From Heterodera schachtii (taxonomy: Eukaryota; Nematoda; Chromadorea; Rhabditida; Heteroderidae): 64,000 nucleotides of DNA. Each line of letters starts with the position of its first letter. The first letter of the stretch is position 1. The stretch spans positions 482,760 to 546,759 of the forward strand of contig SIJG01000093.1 in the NCBI GenBank assembly GCA_023374025.1. The letters are read 5' to 3'. Shown here in pieces: positions 1 through 9,121 of this stretch. A model generated the notes under the pieces. That model searched no databases. It was given only the letters and a program-made list of their open reading frames with translations, and was not told where the DNA came from. Made by a program: the position numbers and the translations under genes.

Positions 1-860
1 AATGTCAATAAAATGACGTACACTGACACTGCACGGTGCCGTCTTAGGCACATGAAGCTGCAGTTTACCAGAGCCGACCAGGAACCATACGGTGGTTGGT
101 GGCATTTTGTCATACGGTACCTCACTGTAAAAAATGAAATGGAAAAATGATAAATAACTCATACTTTTCCCAAAAACAAAATTATTTAATTATTGAAGGA
201 AGTATTGTTTGTATTTACTATGGATGTACGAGATTTCGGTTTCGACTCTCGGAAAATTGGTTGACTCTCAATTAGCCCTAGCATTTATTAATTATTAATT
301 AGCTACGTTGATTTATTTAACCACTTCTACTTGACTTAATTACCTTATTCTAATAATAATTCCTCTGAGGACTTTTTCAGTGACTAGCATTTCCAATATT
401 ATTGATTACTGATCAGGGTACGGTACTGATCAGTTGCTTTTGCTTAAAAAATTTCAAAAATTGTTTGGAATTCCAAACTTGACAAAATTCGAAAAAGCCA
501 GATCCAGAAAAGCCAGATTACCGAAGAATAGACTGTTGAAATAAAATAATTTATAATAAAAAATTTTGATTTTATTTTTTTAATCAATGAGAAATGTTAT
601 ATATAATTTTAAATTTTCAAATAACAAAGCTAGGTAATTAACCTGAAAAAATTTTACACAATAAAAATTACAATTAATTTTAATTAATTAATTCAATAAA
701 GTGTCAATAAACAAACTCTTAAAAAAACTAATTATCTTTATTAAATTATCATCTAACAATTGTTTATTAAACTAAAAAATATAAATTAATAATTCTTTTT
801 GAAAACAAGGAAATTCTCTCAATAATTAAAAATGCCTTTAAATTTTATTTTATTTTATTA
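1..860. other. AT-rich intergenic sequence
   Basis: I see no convincing exon, RNA gene or element here. The stretch is strongly AT-rich with many short homopolymers, and short ORFs on either strand have low-complexity composition. It ends at the target-site duplication of the hAT-like element that follows. Confidence 0.6.
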
Positions 861-868
861 TTAAATAA

Positions 869-1849
869 TAGAGATCGGAATTTTGCGAAAATACGGATAA
901 GTATCAGTATTACGTACTTGACACCAATACGGATTAAGTACTTACGGACTAAAAATACGGAAAATCCGTAGTCCGTAAAAATCCATATCCAGAAAAAATA
1001 CGGATCCGTATACGTATAAGTATTTTTTAAATTTTTTGATAAAAATTGGTTTAATAAATACAAATCTTGAATATTAAAGCTAGAGGATTTTTATAACAAA
1101 TTTATTATCAATTCTAAGCAACAAAATTCAAGATAACAAAAAATTGGCAACAAATGGAAGTGAGGGTAAAATATTGGTACTTGTTAATTATCTGCGTTCA
1201 GATTTCAAAAAAAAAATTTTTTTGGAAACAGAGAGGGGGGGGGGGGGATCCGGCGGTTCCGATAGGCGTCGCCGGAATTTTTTAGGTTTGATTGCAATTT
1301 TTTAACAGATTTACACCAAAAAATGAACAAACTTGCGATTTTTAACCATTTCATGAATTTATTTGAACAAATTTCATAAAAAATATTTATAATTTTGAAA
1401 AATTTACAAAATGGAAAAAAATGAAAAAGAATTTCGCAAAATTTAAACGAAATGCAATTTAATAACGTAAAGGTTTTGAATTTTTGGCATAAAATTTTGC
1501 TTTTTTCCAATTTAATAATTTTCCCATATTTCCAGTGCTTTTTCGATTTTCATCGAAAATTTTACGGAATAGACCCTCAAATTTCAAAATTTTGGCGAAT
1601 TGACTGCACAAAATTTAAAAAATTACTCCATTTCACCTTAAAAACGCCAAAAAAAAATAGTCCGTAATACGTATCATAATTTATACGGATCAGTATCCGT
1701 ATTACGAACTTGACATCGATACGGATTACGTACTAAAAATACGGAAAATCCGTAGTACGTAAAAATACGTATCGGCCGAAAAAAATATGTATTACGGACT
1801 ACGGATCCGTAAAAGTACGTATACGGATCCGGTCCGTATCCGATCTCTA
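869..1849. mobile_element. Non-autonomous hAT-like element, tacggat family
   Basis: The 981-bp element starts TAGAGATCGG and ends CCGATCTCTA. It is flanked by a perfect 8-bp target duplication, TTAAATAA (861-868 and 1850-1857). The 8-bp duplication and the Y-A-R-N-G terminus are hAT hallmarks. About 150 bp at each end are packed with direct and inverted copies of a tacggat/atccgta motif, likely transposase-binding sites (inference). The interior has a long G tract (about 1234-1247) and one copy of a GC-rich hairpin module (1252-1273). No transposase is encoded. Confidence 0.88.
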
Positions 1850-1857
1850 TTAAATAA

Positions 1858-2133
1858 TATTATAAAATAAATTTATAAAAGTTAGATAAAAATTATTAAT
1901 AAAATTAAAATTCGAAATTTATTTATTTAAACATTCAAATAAATTTAAATTAGAATATTAAAAAAAAATAATTTTTTCTAATTTTAATGATTGAAATAAT
2001 ATTTTAAAATAAATTTTAAAAAATATAAAAAGCGATAGAATTATTTAAATAAATCAAATTAAAAATCAAATGATTTATTTAGGTAATTAAATGATTGAAA
2101 TGATAGAAGATTTAAAAACTAAAAAAGATTTAT
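1858..2133. other. AT-rich spacer
   Basis: Very AT-rich sequence between the hAT-like element and the terminal exon of the minus-strand candidate gene. Nothing else is recognisable. Confidence 0.5.
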
Positions 2134-2963
2134 TTATGAAATTACTTGATTTCCTCCTCCAACGAAATTCTCCTCACACTGAACATCAATGGACTCAATT
2201 GGAATTTCATAGTTTTCCGTGTCACTGTCCGAATGGATTCTGTAAAAATAGTAAAATAAAATTTAATTAATAAAAATTTATTTTAGACCAAATTTAAATA
2301 ATTTCATTATTAATTTATTGAATCAATTATAATAAAATTTTCAAATCTGAATTAATTAAGCCAGTCTTTAATGTTTATTATTTATATCAAATCAGTAATG
2401 TTAATTTATTGTTACTGTTTCTGTGAAGACTAATTGAACAAATTGTTGGGCCAAAAGCGCCAAACGGAGCGAAGAAACTTTTTAATTTTGAAAACTTAGT
2501 AATTTTCTATATCAAAACATAGATTTTTTTCGAGTTGACTCTTGACGCTGAAATATGAATAATTTAACTGTTTCCATATTTCCCACCTGAACTTGGCAAG
2601 TTTGACAACTCGGCGGCGGTGGTGCCGTACCGTCGTCCCTGTGCTTGGCCAGCGAGTTGGCCACCGCCATCGGCGAGTTTGGCACTCGTCGCACCGCCGT
2701 CGTACTGTCGTCGCCGATGTCGACCAAATCGCCGACACCGCGCTGGACAAAAGAATGGTGGACATCGGCGGCGAGCAGTTCGGCCCAGCCGTCGAGTCCA
2801 CAACAGTCGCCTCTTCCACCGGCGGCACCGGCGACTTCACACAGTCGCCGTCCTCGCTGGCGGGGTTGTAGTTACTGTTGTGGATTACGGTAGGATTTTT
2901 ACTGTCAATATTTGTTATTGTTACTGTTGCTGTTGCCACGACAGCTATTTGTGCTCGTGACAA
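2134..2963 (-). CDS. Candidate gene in left arm of inverted duplication (partial)
   Basis: Two exons are inferred: 2963-2587 and 2239-2134. The first has an open frame starting SRAQIAVVATATVTITN (no in-frame ATG, so its 5' end is unknown) and ends at a CAG/GTGGGA donor in phase 2. The second has a TTTTTACAG acceptor, fits that phase and ends IPIESIDVQCEENF...NQVIS-stop, an acidic tail. The product is not recognised. The first exon is repeated in the opposite orientation at 5007-5349, but this copy carries 34 extra bases that change the frame of its second half, and its last exon is unrelated to that of the other copy. An alternative frame in the second half is also open, so the reading is uncertain. 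Confidence 0.4.
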
Positions 2964-5502
2964 AAGACGGTGCGTTACCCGTGACGGCCATTTGGGTAAT
3001 TAAGGGTAATTAGGCTGAGGCGGAAAGGTTCATGGATGGTTTTTTTTCACAGTTTGAGACCATTTTTTGCTAAATTTTACACAAAAATTAATTGAAAGTT
3101 AAAAAAATGCCGCCGAGGGTTAATTAAAATTAAATTATTAAGTTAAAATTTTGTCAGGTCGAGACTCTTGACTAATTGAATAGAAAAATTTAATTGACAG
3201 GGCAATGGTATTTGAAAAAATTTATTAATATAACTTTTTGAGAGGGATAATTAAAATTAATAATCAATTAACTCCCACCCACCCTCCAATAATCAATTAA
3301 TGTAAATTTCCTATATTCTTTCTCGTCACTGTCTGTTTTCTTTTGCTTAATTCTTTTTTTAATTTTGTTTCTCTGCTCTCTGTGCCGCTGTTTCTCTTTC
3401 TTTCCCCCCATTTTTCTCGCTCATTTTAAGCAAACGAATAACAAAGCACTAATTATTTCCCTCGGGGTGTTATTATTCATTATCATGTAATTTTTTAATT
3501 TCATTTTTAATATTTCTATTTTACTATTTTAATAATATATATTCTTTTAAATTATTTTAATTTGTTTTTTAATATATCCTTTTAATTTATAAGAAACAAT
3601 TTTTTCAATTGGTAATTTAATTTTTGTATTTTTAATCTCTTTCAAAAATTTAAATTGCATAACAATTTTTCCATTTTCCATTTTCCATTTTCAATTTTTC
3701 TTGTTATTTTTACTAATAAAAACTTTCATTTTCTATCGTTTGACAGTTTTCCCCGTCAAAACCCTGCAATTTTAATTTTCTCCAAACAAGCTTTACGATT
3801 AAAAATAATTTTTGAACCAAAAAAAGCTTTATAATGGTATTTACGTTTGGGTTTAGCAATTTTAAATTTTCAAAAAAACATGGATTTTCTAAAAAAAAAA
3901 TCCTAATGAATTTTGTGAAAGAAAACTAAAAAAAATTTCTTTTTGCTAATTTAATTTTTAAAATTTTATGAGAAAATTCTATTTTTTAGAAAAAAATCTT
4001 GTTTTTTTATAAAAATTATTAAAAAAGTTTGTTTACAAATTACCCAAGTATATGTATTTAATCAATTGTTGTCATTACATTTTTAGAATTCGGGAGTTAA
4101 TCGGAATGTTCTCTCATTAACCATAACCACAGAAAAGCAAACAAATACAATTAATTGAGTAAGAATTGTTTTCAAATTTGGACCGAGAAGGTTAATTAGA
4201 TCGATAATTTGTCTCATTTAATTTGATCATTTTCCACAAATCGCCGATTTTATGTTGTTGCTCATTAATTATTCCATTTCTCTCCTCTCGCCATTTGACC
4301 TTTTTTAATGGATTTAATTGTTTCCAATCACTTTCATTTTTAATCAAAAATTTTAAAATAATTATTCAAACAACCGCAACGGGAAAAAACAAATAAATGC
4401 AATTTAATTTAATTGGAAATTTAATTGGCATTTTGCATTTCAGGGAAAAAAATTCTTTAATGTTTATAAATTAAAAGTTTTTAATGAAACAATTATGGAA
4501 AATTAAATTTTTTAATTAAATTTATTGAGAAAATTTGTCAAAAATTTCGAAAAAATCCAAATATTAAGGATAAAAAGACCAACAATTTCTCAGCACTTGG
4601 ATTTTTTGTTCATCTCATAAATTTCATCGATTTGAATTCGAGGGCGAATATTTATTTGTCATTTTTACATTAATTGATTATTGGAGGGTGGGTGGGAGTT
4701 AATTGATTATTAATTTTAATTATCCCTCTCAAAAAGTTATATTAATAAATTTTTTCAAATACCATTGCCCTGTCAATTAAATTTTTCTATTCAATTAGTC
4801 AAGAGTCTCGACCTGACAAAATTTTAACTTAATAATTTAATTTTAATTAACCCTCGGCGGCATTTTTTTAACTTTCAATTAATTTTTGTGTAAAATTTAG
4901 CAAAAAATGGTCTCAAACTGTGAAAAAAAACCATCCATGAACCTTTCCGCCTCAGCCTAATTACCCTTAATTACCCAAATGGCCGTCACGGGTAACGCAC
5001 CGTCTTTTGTCACGAGCACAAATAGCTGTCGTGGCAACAGCAACAGTAACAATAACAAATATTGACAGTAAAAATCCTACCGTAATCCACAACAGTAACT
5101 ACAACCCCGCCAGCGAGGACGGCGACTGTGTGAAGTCGCCGGTGCCGCCGGTGGAAGAGGCGACTGTTGTGGACTCGACGGCTGGGCCGAACTGCTCGTG
5201 TCGGCGATTTGGTCGACATCGGCGACGACAGTACGACGGCGGTGCGACGAGTGCCAAACTCGCCGATGGCGGTGGCCAACTCGCTGGCCAAGCACAGGGA
5301 CAACGGTACGGCACCACCGCCGCCGAGTTGTCAAACTTGCCAAGTTCAGGTGGGAAATATGGAAACAGTTAAATTATTCATATTTAAGCGTCAAGAGTCA
5401 ACTCGAAAAAAAATCTATGTTTTGATATAGAAAATTACTAAGTTTTCAAAATTAAAAAGTTTCTTCGCTCCGTTTGGCGCTTTTGGCCCAACAATTTGTT
5501 CA
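2435..5502. repeat. Large inverted duplication, head to head
   Basis: The left arm is 2435-3306 and the right arm 4664-5502, almost identical and opposite in orientation, separated by a 1357-bp spacer. The main difference is a 34-bp segment near 2745-2780 that is absent from the right arm. The arms end abruptly; the right arm ends at a splice acceptor (ttcag, 5499-5503). Each arm carries one copy of the same GC-rich exon, and the two copies are transcribed outward from the shared spacer. Confidence 0.93.
3307..4663. other. Spacer of the inverted duplication
   Basis: AT-rich spacer with long T-rich pyrimidine runs in the first half and no supported coding exon. As the shared upstream region of two outward-facing gene copies it could hold a bidirectional promoter; that is inference, since no clear core promoter motif is visible. 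Confidence 0.45.
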
Positions 5503-5613
5503 GAAGCAATCGAACGATTGGAGGCGGAACAGCTGAAGGAAGCTCTAATGGCCGAAGCGGAACAATTTGGGAGCAAAGACAACAAACAAAACGCCACTGA
5601 GATGGAAATTTGA
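5007..5613 (+). CDS. Candidate gene in right arm of inverted duplication
   Basis: Exon 5007-5349 carries the same SRAQIAVVATATVTITN start as the left-arm copy. With 34 bases fewer than that copy, it continues into a Gly/Arg/Ala-rich second half and ends in phase 1 at CAG/GTGGGA. Intron 5350-5503 (154 nt) ends TTCAG. The final exon 5504-5613 fits the phase and encodes EAIERLEAEQLKEALMAEAE..., a charged helical tail, then a stop. The last exon lies just outside the duplicated arm. No ATG is in frame in the first exon, so a further 5' exon is likely. Product unknown; the exon structure is an inference from frame and splice sites. Confidence 0.45.
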
Positions 5614-5923
5614 ATGGAAATTTAATTTCATATTTAAGACAAAATGGGTAAACGGGAACAAATCAGAATAAAATATTTTAGCAACAGAAATATTTGGTAA
5701 AAAGGAAGAAATAGGCTTTGGCTTCTTTGAAAAAGCAGAAGAAATGAATATTAAAATTAACTTTGATAACAAACAACCCGAATTATTAATATTAGCATTT
5801 ATAAATAGTTTATGGATTAAATAATTTGTATTTATTTTTATCATAATTTCTTCTTTGAGCAATTAGTGAAATTAATCTCATAAACAATAATATTTAAAAC
5901 GGAATAGCCGATCAGAAACCAAG
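5614..5923. other. AT-rich 3' flank
   Basis: Intergenic sequence between the end of the plus-strand candidate gene and the stop codon of the small minus-strand membrane-protein gene. AT-rich; I see no further feature. Confidence 0.45.
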
Positions 5924-6132
5924 TCAAAATGGCAAAAGTAAGGTTAGAATTGAAGACAATGTGACCAAAAATGGGACAGCGAAGCCGCCGATGGCCAAAG
6001 GAATTGCCGCGGAAATCTGAAATTATTGGCATAAATTTAAAGAAATTCACAAATCTTTAATGGGTATTAAAATAGTCGAATTTATACTTGGCCATTTGTG
6101 TTGGTGTCTTTGGCCAAACACTGCTCAAACAT
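5924..6132 (-). CDS. Putative 45-residue membrane protein, two exons
   Basis: Exon 1 is 6132-6088 (MFEQCLAKDTNTNGQ) and exon 2 is 6016-5924 (ISAAIPLAIGGFAVPF, then VTLSSILTLLLPF and stop). They join in phase 0 across a 71-nt AT-rich intron with a GTATAA donor and a TTTCAG acceptor. The product has a short polar N-terminus and one long hydrophobic segment (about residues 16-45), as expected of a small single-pass or tail-anchored membrane protein. I do not recognise the family. The phase match, clean splice sites and much higher GC than the flanks support it, but such a short ORF could arise by chance. Confidence 0.42.
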
Positions 6133-6454
6133 TTTTAGTCAACAAATTCCACTGCACAAAGGTGAACAGAACTGAATAATCATTCAATCAAAAATATTTT
6201 CTCAAAATTTAATTATTGAGATTTACATGAAAATTCGTTTAAGTATCCATAATTACGGAGATTGTTTCAATTATGGAAATACGTTATTCGGGTGCCCAAA
6301 ACATGCGTAACTCCCATAATTTTTAAAATACTATTAATGGTATAAATACCCCCAAATAAAACATTCCCCCCATTAGCGCTCCCTCCCCCTAATTTTCTCC
6401 CAATTATTGGTTTTTTTTCACTCATTGTGCCTGTGGGGTTGTCGGTGCTATGTC
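6133..6454. other. Upstream region of the small gene
   Basis: AT-rich with a short pyrimidine-rich run (about 6355-6400) and a TATA-like stretch, ggtataaatac, near 6339. It may hold the promoter of the minus-strand gene or of an unseen plus-strand transcript; no more can be said. Confidence 0.3.
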
Positions 6455-6793
6455 GAAGGAAAAAAGTGCAAAATTTGCTAAATTTTTGACTAAATCAACT
6501 CATAACTTATCTCAGACGCAACCAAATTGCACAATCTTCGTCTCATACGATAGCCCTTGAATTGCTTTATTAGCTTGCTAAATTTCAAAAAATTTTATTA
6601 AGTTTATGACAAGTTTTCATTTTTTGGCTAGAAATTTTGAAAAACGTAAATTTTTTTTTTAATTTAGCAAGCTAATAAAGCAATTCAAGGGCTAGCGTAT
6701 AATACCAAGATTGTGCAATTTGGTTGAGTCTCAGAAAAGTTATGAGTTGCTTTAGTCAAAAATTTAGCAAATTTTGCACTTTTTGTCCTTCGA
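6455..6793. repeat. Foldback (long inverted-repeat) MITE
   Basis: The left arm (about 6455-6592) and right arm (about 6658-6793) are roughly 90% identical inverted copies, both starting at the outer end with TCGAAGGA and containing gtgcaaaatttgctaaat. Only about 65 bp of AT-rich loop separate them. No coding capacity and no clear target duplication, so the superfamily is open. Confidence 0.8.
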
Positions 6794-7444
6794 ATCACCA
6801 CGGGGGTTGTCGATCAGTGATGCCGCGGGTTGAGAAAAATTTCGGGTTCGGGTTTCGGGTCGGGCACTCGAAAAATTTCGAGTTCGGGTTTCGGGTTTCG
6901 GGTTGAGAAAAACTTCGGGTTTCGGGTTTCGGGTATCGGGTTTCGGGTCGAGAAAAATGTCGGGTTTCGGGTCAATTGAAAAATTTTTATAATATGTTCA
7001 AAATCGATAAGAATTTTTTTATCGAATGAAAAATCATTAAAAATTTTCTGCGTCACGCTTTTTCAATGTAAATTTCTCGAACAAGAAGACTGGCGGTGCC
7101 GATAGGCGCCGCCAGGAAAAAATTTGAAAATTTGAGTTAAATTTGGTAACAGATTTTCACCAAAAAATTGCCAAATTTTTGCGCTTTAAGTTGACAAATT
7201 TTTGTCTTTAAAAACGTTTTTTACGGCGTTTTTCCAAAAAACTTTTGGGGAACCGGGGGGCCGGCGGTGCCGATAGGCGCCGCCGGGAAAAATTTTGTAG
7301 TTTATAATACGATTTGTTTACAGAATGTGTCAAAAAAAGATCAAAGTTTTGGTTAAATTTGCGGTTTTAGGCTGTTTAAAAAATAAAAAATAATAATTTT
7401 TAAGTTTAAATATTTTTTATTAATTTAATTTCAATTGAAATAAT

Positions 7445-8703
7445 TAGAGATCGGACCGGTCGGTTTTTTTTTCGGTTTTTTTCGGTATTTTTCGATTTTC
7501 TGTTTCGGTTTTTAACCGAAAAAAACCGACCGAGAAATTTTTGAGTTTTTCGGTTTTTTCGGTTTCGGTTTTTTTCGGTTTTTTAACCGAAACCGTTCGA
7601 CCGAAATATTTAAAAAACCGAAACAATCGACCGACTTTTTTGACAAATCAGTTGGCCATTTTTTTAACAAAATTCATTAAAAATTCTTAAAATTTTCCTC
7701 CGGCGGCGCCTATCGGCACCGCCACCCCCTAAAAAGCTATCTTTTTTCATTAAAAAATTCTTAAAATTTTCCTCCGGCGGCGCCTATCGGCACCGCCGAC
7801 CCTCCAAAAAGCTATCTTTTCTTAAAAAATTAGCCCAAAATCTCAAAATTTGGTATTTTTAGACAAAATCTGCTAACAAATAGCATTAAAATAATAAAAA
7901 AAATTTCCCGGCGGCGCTTATCAGCACCGCCGGCCCTAAAGTTATGGCTAGAGCTTTCAATTAAGGCACCAAAAAGCGCAAAATACCGAAAAAGGCATGA
8001 AAAAAGGCATTTAAATTTTTTATTAATATTTTTAGGGAGCAAAACACGTAAAAACCAACCAAAAAACTAAATTTTGCTGATTTATTGATAATTCAATATT
8101 TTATAATCTTTTTCAATAAGGAAATTTTTAAACCTAAAATTTTTATCAAGAAAAAAAAATGAATTTTGGCAAACAAGTTTTGTGAAAATTTTTCATTTCA
8201 TAAGGTAGTAGATTCTCTGAATTTTTTTAGATCATTTCTTAGGGGTGTATTTTTCCGATTTTTTTGAATTTTTAATGGAATTTTTCGGGAAAAAACGCCA
8301 AAAAAGGCACCAAATCGCTAAAACTAATCTTTGTGGTTTTTTTAGAATCAAGGAGCAAACACATTTTTTTGGCTGCCTTTTCTATCATTTTCCAAACCTT
8401 TAGTACACCATTCAATAGAGTTTCAATAGCTCTACAATTTTACTCAGAGGAGATTTTTGCTTTTTCTATTAATAGAATAGTTTATTGCTTTTTTTGGAAA
8501 AAATATAAAAATTCAAAAAAAAAACCGAAACCGAAACGATATACCGAAAATTTTTCTTCGGTTTTTTTCGGTTCGGTTTTTTTTCGGTTTTTAACCGAAA
8601 CCGTTCGACCGAGAATTTTTTGAGTTTTTCGGTTTTTTTCAGTTTCGGTTTTTTTTCGGTTTTTAACCGAAACCGTTCGACCGACCCTCTTGTCCGGTCT
8701 CTA
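7445..8703. mobile_element. Nested hAT-like element, aaccgaaa family
   Basis: 1259-bp element starting TAGAGATCGGAC and ending GTCCGGTCTCTA, with a perfect 8-bp duplication GAAATAAT (7437-7444 and 8704-8711). The ends carry arrays of ttcggttttt/aaccgaaa motifs (7456-7635 and 8520-8690). The interior has three copies of the hairpin module in the opposite orientation (7702-7723, 7776-7797, 7910-7931), the first two within a tandem duplication of about 74 bp. It sits inside the older element 6815-9070, so it inserted later. No transposase. Confidence 0.9.
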
Positions 8704-8741
8704 GAAATAATGTAAAGAAAATGTAAAAAATATTCTATACC

Positions 8742-8806
8742 AGTGGGGAATTGAACCCGAGCGAAAAATAAAGAAAGGCAAAAGGTATAGCCATTACACC
8801 ACATTT
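8742..8806 (-). repeat. tRNA-like segment (SINE-like remnant)
   Basis: On the minus strand an A-box-like TGGTGTAATGGCTATACC is followed about 27 nt later by a B-box-like GGGTTCAATTCCCC, as in tRNA-Gln-type genes. The T-stem can mostly pair but no acceptor stem forms, so this is not a functional tRNA. It is followed on the plus strand by a segment ending ccccattcttaccggtg that is also seen in the element 49242-50124, which suggests a shared tRNA-derived insertion. Confidence 0.5.
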
Positions 8807-9121
8807 GAATTTGAACACATGCTGTAAATGAAATAAATGAATTATTTTTTCTCAAAAATCTCCTTCTCCAACAATTTCCTTCTCTTTTCTCACCCAGATC
8901 CCCATTCTTACCGGTGCATATTTTTTTGCCTATGCCGCGGGTTGAGAAAAATTTCGGGTTCGGGTTTCGGGTCGGGCACTCGAAAAATTTCGGGTTCGGG
9001 TTTCGGGTTTCGGGTCGAGAAAAACCTCGGGTTTCGGGTTTCGGGTTTCGGGTTCGGGTTGGCATCACTGTTGTCGATGAGTAAACTTTCTGCTTTTCTT
9101 TAATATGTATTTTCCATTATT

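Larger units (their letters stand above)
6815..9070. mobile_element. hAT-like element, cgggtttcggg family, host of a nested element
   Basis: Starts CAGTGATGCC, ends GGCATCACTG, with a perfect 8-bp target duplication TTGTCGAT (6807-6814 and 9071-9078). Each end has an array of cgggtttcggg-type repeats (6829-6975 and 8938-9060). Removing the nested element 7445-8703 and one copy of its 8-bp duplication leaves about 990 bp. The interior holds two hairpin modules (7092-7113, 7263-7284) and, near the right end, a degenerate tRNA-like segment. No transposase. Confidence 0.9.

Noticed and set aside
2512..2960. Several overlapping open frames on both strands in the duplicated GC-rich exon
   Set aside because: High GC in an AT-rich region leaves all six frames open. 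Only the frame that splices in phase to a downstream exon in both copies was kept, and even that with modest confidence.
8742..8806. A functional tRNA-Gln-like gene
   Set aside because: A and B boxes are present but the acceptor stem and anticodon arm do not form.
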